From Intestinimonas sp. (GTDB taxonomy: Bacteria > Bacillota > Clostridia > Oscillospirales > Oscillospiraceae): a stretch of 64,000 nucleotides of DNA. Where the stretch lies: assembly GCA_022653075.1 (NCBI GenBank), contig JALCSB010000006.1, forward strand, positions 54,519-118,518, written 5' to 3'. Positions 44,033 through 53,525 of this stretch are shown here, one piece after another. The notes below the pieces were generated by a model, which was given only the letters and a program-made list of their open reading frames with translations, was not told the DNA's origin and searched no databases. The translations under genes and the position numbers were made by a program. Position 1 is the first letter of the stretch. Every line of letters starts with the position of its first letter.

Positions 44033-44159
44033 GATTGGCTCACTCCTTTATTTAAAAACCAAATGGGAGTATTATCTTCAGGAATTACGAATTTACCACA
44101 TGAATATGAACTGGTTATGAATTTTAGGATGAAATAAGTGGTCAAACTGGGCGGAAAGC

Positions 44160-44867
44160 TCAGGCGTTCAGAATTAGGCTCACCGGATTAGTTGTCAGGA
44201 AGAAGCGGAGCAGAGTAGTCTGCTGCACGGTCTTTTCAGGAATGATATTACCGAAATACCGCATCAGCCAAGCGGCCAGGAACAAAAAGATGCAGGCTCG
44301 GACAAGGCCCAGAAGGGCGCCTCCAAATCGGTTGAGCGCATGCAGGCCGGGCAGCCGGGCAACCAGATCCAGTGCGCGGCTAATTCCGCCCCATAGAACG
44401 AGAATCAAAATAAAGCTCACCGCAAACGTCAGCATATAGGAGATCTTTTGAGCCACCGAAGCAGCCACAGCGGCGGCGGTGTTAGCCGCTACGTCCGTCA
44501 TACCGCTCTGCACGGCGGAGCGAATGGTATCCACGGCGCTCTGATACAGCCCAAGACTGTGAAGCGCATTCAATACCCGGTCCAAGGAATCAGGATGGTC
44601 CGAATCACTGGCGTCTGGCGCGGATGCGGCGTCAGAAGAATAAATTTCCGTGTCCAGCCGGGCCTCAATGGCGGAGGCAAAGCGCGGCTCCAACAGGTCG
44701 GCCACCTTGGGAGAAAGCGTGTCGGCGGCGAAGCTGGCTCCCACAAAAGCCACGATAATGGCCAGCAGACCACACAGCATCAACACGAAACCACGATATG
44801 CACCGTGAATGGCAAAGACAACTAATATGGCCAGAATAATCAGATCATAAAGCAGGTAGGAATCCAA
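44160..44867 (-). CDS. CvpA family membrane protein
   Basis: 235 residues with four membrane helices and a central soluble insert of about 60 residues (Asp/Ser-rich). Family motifs are DLIILAILVVFAIHGAYRGFV at the start and LNRFGGALLGLVRACIFLFLAAW near the end. CvpA is linked to colicin V production and to envelope integrity. The start is TTG 44867 behind AAAGGAG. It is 27 bases after the DUF5711 gene. No clear terminator was found in the 127 bases before clpE. Confidence 0.88.
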   Translation of the reverse strand: MDSYLLYDLIILAILVVFAIHGAYRGFVLMLCGLLAIIVAFVGASFAADTLSPKVADLLEPRFASAIEARLDTEIYSSDAASAPDASDSDHPDSLDRVLNALHSLGLYQSAVDTIRSAVQSGMTDVAANTAAAVAASVAQKISYMLTFAVSFILILVLWGGISRALDLVARLPGLHALNRFGGALLGLVRACIFLFLAAWLMRYFGNIIPEKTVQQTTLLRFFLTTNPVSLILNA

Positions 44868-44894
44868 AAAAGACGCTCCTTTCCGAGCAAGGGT

Positions 44895-46058
44895 TTATTG
44901 GGGTACAAAAAGCTGGGCGCTTTCGCTGCCAATCAGATAGGCGGTTCCGTCATCGCGAAGAACCACGTTCCGGGACCCTCCAGAATTATCCAGCGAACCA
45001 TAGAGCTTCAGATTACGAGTGTAGATCTGAAGCTGGTTGGCGGTGAGAACCGCCACGTAGCGCCCGGCGGAGGAAAGGTCGAGGACCTGTTCACTCAGGT
45101 CCAGACTGGCCAATTCCTTGCCAGAACTGTCAACGGTAACCAAGCTGGCGCTGGTTCCCGCGCGATATTTACCCAGCAACAGTGAGGCAAAATCACTGCC
45201 GCCCAAAGAGTAGGATTTCAGGTAGCGTCCGGAATAGTCATATGTACCGGCCAATGTTCCGTCTCCGCAGTGGATCAGCGCAAGACTGTTTTCCCCCACA
45301 GCCCAGAGATCAGAACCGGAGCAGTGCAGATCCAGAAAAACATCGTTTCCCAGCGAAAGCTGGGCGTAGGGTGAGTCCTCATCCAGATGATAAAAGGATA
45401 AACTGCTGGTGAATACGTTATTTTCCTGCCCCACGGTGAGAACGGCAGCGGACTGATTGTCGTCAGTTACCACACCGTCCATGACGAAATTACTGGAAAT
45501 CTGGAATCCAACCTTGGCGCTGCCGGAACTGTCATAGACGGTGACCGCACCCTTGTAGCCGGCAGCCCGACTGGTGACAGCCAGCCAACCATTTTTATTC
45601 AGCCGGGCGGAGAGCAATTCGCTTCCTGTATCCGTATGAAGAGACCAGGAACTTTCCCGCTTGGTGAGTACCTGCAGGTCATAACCGCCCGAGGTATATG
45701 AGACTGCGCTTTCTCCGCAGGTATCCACGGCTGGAGTGTTGAGGCTAAGCGGCAGGTCCAGATAAGCGGTGCCGCTGGGAGAATAAAGCCGTATACCGCT
45801 GGAAGAGGTAACCAGTAGATCACCGTCCGCGTTGGTAAAACAATTTTTTCCTCCTGCATCAAAGGTAAAGGCCTTGGCCTGCCCGGAGTCGCTGCGTTCC
45901 AGAGAACGATAGGTAAAATAGCGCTTTACCGCGTCAAAATTCAACTGGTTGCGGTTGGCGACGATCAGTATCGCGCCAAGCAGCAGAACCAGCGTCAGCA
46001 GAAAAGTAAGCGTACGCCGGAGCAGACTTCTTTTTTTTATTTCAGCGTTTTCTTCCAT
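44895..46058 (-). CDS. DUF5711 family protein, membrane-anchored
   Basis: About 387 residues with a basic cytoplasmic N-terminus (KKRSLLRR), one membrane helix (TFLLTLVLLLGAILIVA) and an extracellular domain of repeated beta-strands, rich in Ser and Gly, resembling a seven-bladed propeller. DUF5711 is of unknown function. ATG 46058 is 6 bases after GAGGAG, and ATG 46061 just before it is possible. It lies between truA and CvpA in the same direction. Confidence 0.82.
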   Translation of the reverse strand: MEENAEIKKRSLLRRTLTFLLTLVLLLGAILIVANRNQLNFDAVKRYFTYRSLERSDSGQAKAFTFDAGGKNCFTNADGDLLVTSSSGIRLYSPSGTAYLDLPLSLNTPAVDTCGESAVSYTSGGYDLQVLTKRESSWSLHTDTGSELLSARLNKNGWLAVTSRAAGYKGAVTVYDSSGSAKVGFQISSNFVMDGVVTDDNQSAAVLTVGQENNVFTSSLSFYHLDEDSPYAQLSLGNDVFLDLHCSGSDLWAVGENSLALIHCGDGTLAGTYDYSGRYLKSYSLGGSDFASLLLGKYRAGTSASLVTVDSSGKELASLDLSEQVLDLSSAGRYVAVLTANQLQIYTRNLKLYGSLDNSGGSRNVVLRDDGTAYLIGSESAQLFVPQ

Positions 46059-46101
46059 CATACGCTCCTCACGGAAAAACATGTCAAGGGTCACATGCTT
46101 C

Positions 46102-46851
46102 TTACAGCACGTTCTCCCGATACCACAGGTTGGTCATATACAAGCCCCCAGGCGGCGCGGTCGGACCCGCCGCGGTGCGGCACCGTCCCTCTAGAATGTC
46201 GGAGACGGCTTCCGGAGAAAATTTGCCTTCCGCAGCATAAAGGACCGTTCCCACCATGGCACGCACCATATTATAAAGAAATCCGTCGGCGCAGACCCGG
46301 CATTCGATTAAGTCGCCGCTGCGCGTGACGTTGAAATAATAAACCGTACGGACAGTAGTCTTAGTTTCCGTGCCCACGGAGCGGACGGCGATGAAGTCGT
46401 GGGTCCCTACAAACCGGTCGGCCGCCGCCTGCATGATATGCTCATCCAGATGCTTGGGGTAAAACCAGGCCCGGTTAACATAAAAAGCATTTCGGATGCG
46501 GGAATTGAAGATACGATAGGTATACTCTTTCCGCAGGCAGGAGCCGATGGCGTTGAAGGAATCAGGTACTTCCGTGGCCTTCACCACCACGATGTCGTCC
46601 GGAAGGCGGGTGTTCGCCGCAAGGGGAAGGCGGTCGCACGGAATAGAGGAGGTGGTGCGAAAGTTGGCAACATAGACCTCGGCATGGACACCGGCGTCGG
46701 TGCGCCCGGCGCCGACAACCCTGACCGGATGTCCCACTACATAGGCCAGACATTTTTCCAGCGTTTCGGCCACGGATACGGCGTTCTTCTGCACCTGCCA
46801 GCCGTGATAGGCGGTCCCCACGTACATTAGCTTTAAAGCGATATTTCGCAT
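46102..46851 (-). CDS. truA: tRNA pseudouridine(38-40) synthase
   Basis: TruA converts uridines 38-40 of the tRNA anticodon arm to pseudouridine. It has 249 residues from ATG 46851; the long frame to 47157 runs inside ecfT. The catalytic Asp52 is in GAGRTDAGVHA. MYVGTAYHGWQVQ, FNAIGSCLRKEYTYRI and DFIAVRS are family motifs. It follows ecfT by 13 bases, the usual ecf-truA order in Firmicutes. Confidence 0.95.
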   Translation of the reverse strand: MRNIALKLMYVGTAYHGWQVQKNAVSVAETLEKCLAYVVGHPVRVVGAGRTDAGVHAEVYVANFRTTSSIPCDRLPLAANTRLPDDIVVVKATEVPDSFNAIGSCLRKEYTYRIFNSRIRNAFYVNRAWFYPKHLDEHIMQAAADRFVGTHDFIAVRSVGTETKTTVRTVYYFNVTRSGDLIECRVCADGFLYNMVRAMVGTVLYAAEGKFSPEAVSDILEGRCRTAAGPTAPPGGLYMTNLWYRENVL

Positions 46852-46864
46852 ATCAGAACCTGCC

Positions 46865-47677
46865 TTACCATCCAAAATGGCGCAAAACGCCGATGAGGAC
46901 ACACAGAGCAAGACCGGCCGCCAACACCCAATAATCCGCTGTCGTGTAACGCAGTTGGCGCAGGCGGGTACGGCCCTCGCCGCCATGATAGCAACGGCAT
47001 TCCATGGCGATGGCCAGTTCGTCGGCCCGCCGGAACGCAGAGATAAAAAGCGGGACCAGCAGCGGCACCAGTGCGCGGGCCTTTTGAAAAAGATTCCCGG
47101 TTTCGAAATCCGCGCCTCTGGCCTTCTGTGCAGACATGATCTTATCGGTTTCCTCAATCAAAGTGGGAATAAAGCGCAGGGCGATGCTCATCATCATGGA
47201 CAGCTCGTGGATGGGGGCATGCAGCTTCTTGAGAGGGCTGAGCAGCAGCTCCAGCCCGTCCGTCAGCAAGATGGGAGAGGTGGTGTAAGTCAGCAGGAAA
47301 GTGCAGGTGATGAGAAGCATGATGCGCAGAATCATATAAAACGCGGTGAGAAAGCCCTCCGGGTAGATGCGAAAGATCCAGAGCTGGAAAAGCGGCGTTC
47401 CCTCTCCCGTCGTATAGAGAATATTCAGCATAGCGGTAATTACAATGATGAGCATGACCGGCTTCATACCGCGTAGAATGGTGGCCGGCTTAATTCTGGA
47501 CAGCAGAATGGATATCGCCAGCACCGCTGCCACAATGGCGTAGCTTACGATTGTTTTGCAGAGAAACAAAGCGACGATAAACAGAATCGTGAACAGTAGC
47601 TTTGTGCGGGGGTCAAGCCGATGCACAATGGTATGGCCGGGAAAGTACTGCCCCAGTGTGATGTCACGCAGAGCCAT
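46865..47677 (-). CDS. ecfT: Energy-coupling factor transporter transmembrane protein
   Basis: EcfT links the two ATPases to substrate-specific S-components in vitamin or metal uptake. It has 270 residues with several N-terminal helices, and two coupling helices with the A-R-G motif (AQKARGADFE) near the C-terminus. Its start shares one base with the ecfA2 stop. No S-component gene is adjacent, so it is a group-II shared module. Confidence 0.94.
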   Translation of the reverse strand: MALRDITLGQYFPGHTIVHRLDPRTKLLFTILFIVALFLCKTIVSYAIVAAVLAISILLSRIKPATILRGMKPVMLIIVITAMLNILYTTGEGTPLFQLWIFRIYPEGFLTAFYMILRIMLLITCTFLLTYTTSPILLTDGLELLLSPLKKLHAPIHELSMMMSIALRFIPTLIEETDKIMSAQKARGADFETGNLFQKARALVPLLVPLFISAFRRADELAIAMECRCYHGGEGRTRLRQLRYTTADYWVLAAGLALCVLIGVLRHFGW

Positions 47678-48540
47678 TAGACCGCCCCCTTTCCAAGTTT
47701 GGCCAGAATGGCGGCCCGGGCCTGCGCAATAGTGTACACGGATGGGTCGATATCCACGCCCAGCGCGCGCAGGCGGTGAAACACCCGCGTCATCTGGGGT
47801 AGGCCCAGCCCCAAATTTTCCAGTTCAGCCCCGTGGGAAAAGACCTCGCGGGGAGTGCCTGTAAATGGAATATGCCCGTCGCTTACCACGACCAGACGGT
47901 CCACCGTCCGCGCGACTTCCTCCATGGAGTGAGAAACCAGAATGATGGTGGCATTTTTTGCCTGATGGTAGTCCCGGATATTACTCAGAATGCTCTCCAC
48001 GCCTACCGGGTCGAGACCGGCGGTCGGCTCGTCCAAAACCAGAACGGACGGCCCCATGGCGATGACACCGGCGATGGCCACCCGCCGTTTCTGTCCGCCG
48101 GAAAGCTCAAACGGAGATTTTTGCAGAACAGCGTCCGGCAGCCCCACAAAGGCGGCGGCATCCCGGGTGCGGCGATCAACTTCGGTATCGTCCAGTCCCA
48201 TGTTTCGGGGGCCAAACGAGATGTCCCGGTAGACCGTTTCCTCAAACAACTGGTACTCCGGATATTGAAACACCAGCCCGACCCGAAAGCGAGTGGCGCG
48301 GGTACGCTCTTTCGTCTCCCAAATATCCTTTCCCTCAAAAAGCACCCGGCCGGAGGTGGGTTTTAAAAGGCCGTTGAAGTGTTGAATGAGCGTGGATTTT
48401 CCGGAGCCGGTCCGGCCGATAATCCCCAGATATTCACCGCGATAGATGCTGAAATCCACGTCAACCAGTGCGCTGTGCTCAAAGGGTGTACCGGCCGAAT
48501 AAATATGGCTGAGGTGCTCCAACTGAAGAATGGTTTCCAA
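47677..48540 (-). CDS. ecfA2: Energy-coupling factor transporter ATPase EcfA2
   Basis: 287 residues. Walker A GRTGSGKSTL, signature LSGGQKRR, Walker B VLVLDEPTAGLDP, and a switch in LVSHSMEEVA. The order A1-A2-T and the sequence ISFGPRNMG identify the A2 partner. The start is TTG 48540, since no ATG or GTG lies upstream in frame; the SD AGGA is distant. It is 64 bases after ecfA1. Confidence 0.93.
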   Translation of the reverse strand: METILQLEHLSHIYSAGTPFEHSALVDVDFSIYRGEYLGIIGRTGSGKSTLIQHFNGLLKPTSGRVLFEGKDIWETKERTRATRFRVGLVFQYPEYQLFEETVYRDISFGPRNMGLDDTEVDRRTRDAAAFVGLPDAVLQKSPFELSGGQKRRVAIAGVIAMGPSVLVLDEPTAGLDPVGVESILSNIRDYHQAKNATIILVSHSMEEVARTVDRLVVVSDGHIPFTGTPREVFSHGAELENLGLGLPQMTRVFHRLRALGVDIDPSVYTIAQARAAILAKLGKGAV

Positions 48541-48604
48541 AAGGGATCAGTCCTAACATTCCTGGAATCGCATGCGGCTGTATGAAACCGCACGCCGTGT
48601 CTGG

Positions 48605-49450
48605 TCAGGCCAGCAACTTATAAAGCGCGTTTGCGCACTCGTCATCGGTGAGCGCATCCAGCGGAAGGTCCAGACCGTCCTGACGCAGCTCATACAAAAG
48701 TTCCACGGTATCCGGTACGGTAAGGCCCACGTTCCTCAGCCCTTCCACATCGGAGAATACGGTTTTGGGTGTGCCGTCGGCGACCACATGTCCGCCGGCC
48801 ATGACGATCAGACGGTCAGCCTGCGCGGCCTCGTCCATGTGGTGTGTAATGAGCACCACGGTGACGCCGGATTTCCGGTTAAGGGTTTTAATGGTGCGCA
48901 TGACCTCCGCCCGGCCAACCGGGTCCAGCATAGCAGTGGGTTCGTCCAGCACAATACAGCGGGGACGCATGGCGATGACGCCGGCAATAGCCACCCGCTG
49001 CTTCTGGCCACCGGAGAGGAGATGGGGGGCGTGGGTGGCAAATTCGCTCATGCCCACGGCCGCCAGCGCTTCATCCACGCGCTGACGGATTTCCGCCGAT
49101 GGGATCCCCAGATTTTCAGGGGCAAAGGCCACGTCCTCCTCCACTACGTTTGCCACGATCTGGTTGTCGGGATTCTGGAACACCATGCCCACGGTACGGC
49201 GCACGTCCAACAGCAGGTCCTCGTTGGACGTATCCAGTCCGTCCACGTAGACTTTGCCGCCGGTAGGCAGCAGAATGGCGTTCATGTGCTTAGCCAGCGT
49301 GGATTTCCCGGAGCCATTGTGGCCCAGGACAGCCACAAAGGAGCCGTCCGCGATTTCCAGTGAAACGTCAGTCAGTACCGGCGGAGTGGCTTCCCCGTCG
49401 GTGTGATAGGAAAAAGTGAGATGGTCCGTTTTGATAATCGGACGTTCCAT
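48605..49450 (-). CDS. ecfA1: Energy-coupling factor transporter ATPase EcfA1
   Basis: 281 residues. Walker [16 protein letters not shown], signature LSGGQKQR, Walker [14 protein letters not shown], and [12 protein letters not shown], an EcfA1-type Q-loop region. It forms the hetero-dimer with EcfA2. AGGAG precedes the ATG by 8 bases, and it begins 15 bases after the methyltransferase-like gene. Confidence 0.94.
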   Translation of the reverse strand: MERPIIKTDHLTFSYHTDGEATPPVLTDVSLEIADGSFVAVLGHNGSGKSTLAKHMNAILLPTGGKVYVDGLDTSNEDLLLDVRRTVGMVFQNPDNQIVANVVEEDVAFAPENLGIPSAEIRQRVDEALAAVGMSEFATHAPHLLSGGQKQRVAIAGVIAMRPRCIVLDEPTAMLDPVGRAEVMRTIKTLNRKSGVTVVLITHHMDEAAQADRLIVMAGGHVVADGTPKTVFSDVEGLRNVGLTVPDTVELLYELRQDGLDLPLDALTDDECANALYKLLA

Positions 49451-49465
49451 AAGGCATTGCTCCTC

Positions 49466-50329
49466 TTAGTCGGCGGTCCAGCGGCCGGATGCACCGGCAG
49501 GGAGGACCAGCCCGGTTTCGGTGACGGGAAGACCCAGCTCTTCGCTGTGCGTATGACCGCCAAACCGGGGTGTGACAACGGATTCCAAAATATAGGTGAG
49601 CACCGATGGGGCGAGCCCCGTGGTATAGGAATTGATCAGGAAAAACACGGGTTTCTCTGACAGAACGCCGGAGACCAGCTTTACAAAGGGCCAGAGGTTT
49701 TCCTCCAGTTTCCAGATCTCGCCGGAAGGACCACGGCCGTAAGAAGGGGGATCCATGATGACGGCGTCGTACCGGCGTCCCCGGCGGATCTCGCGCTCCA
49801 CGAATTTGACGCAGTCGTCCACGATCCAACGGATAGGCGCCTTTTCCAGCCCTGAAATGTGGGCGTTTTCTCTTGCCCAGGCCACCATACCTCGGGCGGC
49901 GTCCACGTGGCATACGGAAGCGCCTGCTGCCGCACAGGCCACCGAGGCTCCTCCCGTGTAGGCAAACAGGTTCAGTACGGACACAGGCCGCCCGGCTTTC
50001 CGGATACGATCCATAGCAAACTCCCAGTTGGCGGCCTGCTCGGGGAAAAGGCCGGTATGCTTGAAGTTCATGGGCTTTACGGCAAAGGTAAGTTCTCTAT
50101 AGCGGACCTGCCACTGGACGGGAAGGCTGGACTTTTCCCAGCACCCGCCTCCACTGGCGGAACGGGCATACCGGGCGTTCGGATGTTTCCACAGACGATT
50201 TTTGCGGGGCGTGTCCCAGATGGCCTGAGGGTCAGGGCGCACCAGAATGAAGTCGCCCCAGCGCTCCAGCTTTTCGCCGCAGCCGCAGTCGATCAATTCA
50301 TAATCCTTCCAGTTGTCGGAGACCCACAT
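49466..50329 (-). CDS. RlmI-like class I SAM-dependent methyltransferase
   Basis: 287 residues from ATG 50329 (GGAGGT 8 bases upstream). The Rossmann motif is VLNLFAYTGGASVACAAAG, followed by HVDAARGMVAWARENA, and the catalytic-site motif is DAVIMDPPSYGRG. The family (COG1092) contains 23S rRNA m5C1962 methyltransferase RlmI and relatives. It lacks the RlmI PUA domain and an evident catalytic cysteine in the D-P-P-x-Y loop, so the exact target is uncertain. It is the first gene of a run leading into ecf. Confidence 0.85.
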   Translation of the reverse strand: MWVSDNWKDYELIDCGCGEKLERWGDFILVRPDPQAIWDTPRKNRLWKHPNARYARSASGGGCWEKSSLPVQWQVRYRELTFAVKPMNFKHTGLFPEQAANWEFAMDRIRKAGRPVSVLNLFAYTGGASVACAAAGASVCHVDAARGMVAWARENAHISGLEKAPIRWIVDDCVKFVEREIRRGRRYDAVIMDPPSYGRGPSGEIWKLEENLWPFVKLVSGVLSEKPVFFLINSYTTGLAPSVLTYILESVVTPRFGGHTHSEELGLPVTETGLVLPAGASGRWTAD

Positions 50330-50460
50330 AGGGCAAACCTCCATGTCATTTCAATAAGGTAAAGTACAACTGATACATTATATCATTGACACCCAGGCAC
50401 GTCAAACTGAAAAAGCGGGACGGGCCGTGAATTCATATTTTAAGGCTATTGATCGGTACA

Positions 50461-50504
50461 AAAAGGGTCTCCTTTTGAACCGCGGTTCAAAAGGAGACCC
50501 TTTT
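50461..50504 (-). terminator. Perfect 44-base palindrome, terminator after ltaE
   Basis: The two 22-base arms (50461-50482 and 50483-50504) are exact reverse complements with no loop and end in AAAA/TTTT. It lies 27 bases past the aldolase stop and can terminate on either strand. Confidence 0.9.
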
Positions 50505-50531
50505 ATCAGTTATGTAGAAAAAACGGCAGGT

Positions 50532-51557
50532 TCAGTCTCCCAGCGCGGCCAACAATCCGGTCACATCGCGTTCCTCCGTGGCAAAACAGGTAACCAGCCG
50601 GATCACGGTATGCTCCGGTACCCGCGCTTTGCTCCATACCTCGTAGGTGCAGAGCCTGTCCAGCTTGGGGAGAAGAGCATCCGGAACAATCGGGAAAATC
50701 TGATTGGTGGTGGATTCCGACATCATGGGATAACCGAGTGAGCGGAGGCCCGCCTGGAGGCGTTCCGCCATGGTATTGGCATGGCGGGCCAGCGTAAAAT
50801 ATAGTCCGTCGTTCAGCAGAGCTTCAAACTGGACGCCCAACAGCCAGCCTTTGGCCAACACTCCACCTAATTGCTTCTTAATGCGGAAAAAGTCAGGCTG
50901 CAGTTCCGGATTTGAAATGACCAGTGCTTCTCCCATAAGCGCGCCATTTTTCGTTCCGCCGATATAAAACGCATCGGTAAGTGCGGCCAGGTCCGGAAGA
51001 GTCAGGTCGTTGGCGGAGGAGGAAAGCGCATAGCCCAGACGGGCGCCGTCCACAAACAGCAACAGACCGTTTTGCCGGCAGCAATCAGACAGAGCAATCA
51101 GTTCCGCCTTGGTGTAGACCGTACCGCTCTCCGTGGCGTCGGAAAGGTAGACCATACGGGGCTTTACCAGGTGCGGGTCGGCGTGTCGTTTCAGAATCGG
51201 CAGGAGATGCGCGGGTGTTAGCTTTCCATCCGTCCCCACGGGGACCGCGAGAATTTTATGGCCGGTGGCTTCCACCGCGCCAGCCTCGTGGCCGTTGATA
51301 TGACCGCTTTCGGCGGAAATCACACCCTCCCATGGACGGAGGAAGGCGGCGATTGCGGTTAGGTTGGTCTGTGTACCGCCAACAAGAAACTGTACATCCG
51401 CTTGCGGACATCGGCACAAGTCGCGGATCAGGCCGGCGGCCCGCTGGCAATAGGGGTCCGCGCCATAGCCCGCGTTGCCCTCCATACTGGTTTCGGCCAA
51501 AGCCGCCAGCACGGCCGGGTGGGCACCGAACGAATAGTCATTCTGGAACCGATACAT
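50532..51557 (-). CDS. Low-specificity L-threonine aldolase family protein
   Basis: 341 residues, fold-type-I PLP enzyme that splits threonine or allo-threonine to glycine and acetaldehyde. The PLP lysine is in FYIGGTKNGALMGEA. LFVDGARLGYAL carries the cofactor aspartate, and VQFLVGGTQTNLTAI begins the fold. The N-terminus YRFQNDYSFGAHPAVL matches the family in anaerobes. AGGAAG precedes the ATG, and glnS lies 59 bases upstream. Confidence 0.92.
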   Translation of the reverse strand: MYRFQNDYSFGAHPAVLAALAETSMEGNAGYGADPYCQRAAGLIRDLCRCPQADVQFLVGGTQTNLTAIAAFLRPWEGVISAESGHINGHEAGAVEATGHKILAVPVGTDGKLTPAHLLPILKRHADPHLVKPRMVYLSDATESGTVYTKAELIALSDCCRQNGLLLFVDGARLGYALSSSANDLTLPDLAALTDAFYIGGTKNGALMGEALVISNPELQPDFFRIKKQLGGVLAKGWLLGVQFEALLNDGLYFTLARHANTMAERLQAGLRSLGYPMMSESTTNQIFPIVPDALLPKLDRLCTYEVWSKARVPEHTVIRLVTCFATEERDVTGLLAALGD

Positions 51558-51616
51558 AATGGTCTGCTTCCTTTCCTGGAGGCGCTGCCGGAGCTTGCCG
51601 CAGCGGTGTGCCGCGT

Positions 51617-53329
51617 TTATTTTTGTTTTGACTTAACTTTAAAACCGTCTTTCAGACTAACAGAACGGTTAAACACCAGGTGGCCGGGGGCGGAGTCTTT
51701 GCTGTCCGGGCAGAAGTAACCCTGACGCAAGAACTGATAGGAGATGGGGGCCTGCGCGTTTGCCAGACTGGCCTCCACCTTACAATGAGTGAGAACCTCC
51801 AGAGAGGAGGAATTAAGGCAGTCCAGAAAATTCTTGTCGCCGCCGTCTGGATCGGAGTCGGAGAAGAGATTGTCATACAACCGAGCCTCGGCATCCACGG
51901 CGGTGGATGCATCCACCCAGTGGATTGTGGCACCCTTAACCTTGCGGCCGTCGGCGGGGTTGCCGCCGCGGGAATCGGGATCATATTCGCACAGCACTTC
52001 GGCGATACTGCCATCGGCATTTTTGTTGACTCCGGTGCAGGTGACCAGATACGCGCCCTTCAGCCGCACCTCGTTGCCGGGATACATCCGTTTGTATTTT
52101 GGAATAGGAGCTTCCAGAAAATCATCGGACTCAATAAAGAGATGGCGGGAGAAGGTAATCTCACGGGTACCGTCCTCCGACCGGTTGGGGTTATTTTCCA
52201 CCGCGAAAATCTCCCGCTTGTCCTCGGGATAATTGGTCACAGTGAGCTTTATGGGGCGCAGTACGGCCATAACGCGGTGGGAGTTCAGGTTCAGGTCCTC
52301 GCGGAGACAGTGTTCCAGAAAACTGAATTCCACGGTGGAAGCGGCTTTGGAAACGCCGTTTCGCTCAGAGAAATTGCGGATCGACGCCGGTGTATAGCCA
52401 CGGCGGCGCAGGCCGCACAGGGTGGGCATACGGGGGTCGTCCCAGCCGGAGACCTTACCTTCCTCCACCAACTGCCGCAGCTTCCGCTTGGACATGACCG
52501 TATAGTTGATGCCCAGCCGGGCGAATTCGATCTGGCGGGGCTTAGCCGGCGCCGAAATGTTCCGGATGACCCAGTCATAGAGCGGGCGATGCGCTTCGAA
52601 TTCCAACGAACACAGGGAGTGCGTGACGCCCTCCAGCGCGTCCTCGATGGGGTGGGCAAAATCGTACATGGGGTAGATGCACCACTTGTCGCCCTGGCGG
52701 TGGTGCCGGGCGTGCCGGATCCGGTAAAGAACCGGGTCACGCAGATTAAAGTTGCCGGAGGCCAGATCAATCTTTGCGCGAAGGGTCATGGCGTTGTCGG
52801 GGAACTCGCCGGTCCGCATGCGCGTAAAAAGGTCCAGATTTTCCTCAATCGGCCGGTCCCGGTAAGGGGAGACGGCGGGCGTACCAATGTCTCCGCGCAT
52901 TTCCTTGAACTGATCGGGAGTTAGCTGGCAGATATAAGCCAGCCCTTTTTTAATCAGTTCCACAGCGAAACCGTACATTTGTTCAAAATAGTCAGAGGCG
53001 AAGAAGAAACGGTCGCCCCAGTCGTAGCCCAGCCAGTGAATGTCCTCCTGAATGGCCTCCACATACTCCTCGTCTTCTTTGGTGGGGTTGGTGTCATCCA
53101 TACGAAGATTACACAGGCCATGATATTTATCGGCGGTTCCAAAATCGATAAAGATGGCTTTGGCGTGACCGATGTGGAGGTAACCGTTTGGCTCAGGCGG
53201 AAAACGGGTATGGACCGTCATGCCCTGAAACTGACCGCCCTGCGCGAGGTCCTCATCAATAAAATCATGGATAAAATTCTGAGCCATGGCGGCCGGTTCC
53301 TCCAAGGCGGGGCTGCGTTTTTCGGACAT
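51617..53329 (-). CDS. glnS: Glutaminyl-tRNA synthetase
   Basis: 570 residues, typical of bacterial GlnRS. The HIGH motif is PNGYLHIGHAK, and KMSKS is represented by VMSKRKL. DDTNPTKEDEEYVEAI and GWDDPRMPTL are GlnRS features, and two C-terminal beta-barrels bind the anticodon. An alternative start is Met15. Most Firmicutes make Gln-tRNA by the GatCAB route, so this gene probably reached the lineage by transfer. GGAGT precedes the ATG. Confidence 0.96.
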   Translation of the reverse strand: MSEKRSPALEEPAAMAQNFIHDFIDEDLAQGGQFQGMTVHTRFPPEPNGYLHIGHAKAIFIDFGTADKYHGLCNLRMDDTNPTKEDEEYVEAIQEDIHWLGYDWGDRFFFASDYFEQMYGFAVELIKKGLAYICQLTPDQFKEMRGDIGTPAVSPYRDRPIEENLDLFTRMRTGEFPDNAMTLRAKIDLASGNFNLRDPVLYRIRHARHHRQGDKWCIYPMYDFAHPIEDALEGVTHSLCSLEFEAHRPLYDWVIRNISAPAKPRQIEFARLGINYTVMSKRKLRQLVEEGKVSGWDDPRMPTLCGLRRRGYTPASIRNFSERNGVSKAASTVEFSFLEHCLREDLNLNSHRVMAVLRPIKLTVTNYPEDKREIFAVENNPNRSEDGTREITFSRHLFIESDDFLEAPIPKYKRMYPGNEVRLKGAYLVTCTGVNKNADGSIAEVLCEYDPDSRGGNPADGRKVKGATIHWVDASTAVDAEARLYDNLFSDSDPDGGDKNFLDCLNSSSLEVLTHCKVEASLANAQAPISYQFLRQGYFCPDSKDSAPGHLVFNRSVSLKDGFKVKSKQK

Positions 53330-53525
53330 TTATCGTTCACTCCTCTTTTTTATGTACAAGATGATATTTTACACCATAGATATCCTAAAATGCAAGTACC
53401 ATCTGACCGGGTGTAATACTATTTTATCCAGTTAAAGGGCGTGAATCCTCTTTTTTGATAAAGATGGCGTATAAACGCCGTATCTCCTCCAACATTGATT
53501 TCCTGCCCGCTGAAAGAACAGGATG

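Noticed and set aside
44033..44159. CtsR or CIRCE operator upstream of the ClpE-like gene
   Set aside because: There is one TTTGACC half-site, with no second heptad at the right spacing and no CIRCE repeat.
46852..47157. Longer TruA with a 102-residue N-terminal extension
   Set aside because: The extension lies inside ecfT in another frame and lacks family similarity; the TruA N-terminus begins at ATG 46851.
51680..52924. 414-residue plus-strand open frame
   Set aside because: It is antisense to glnS, whose catalytic motifs are intact; this is a shadow frame.
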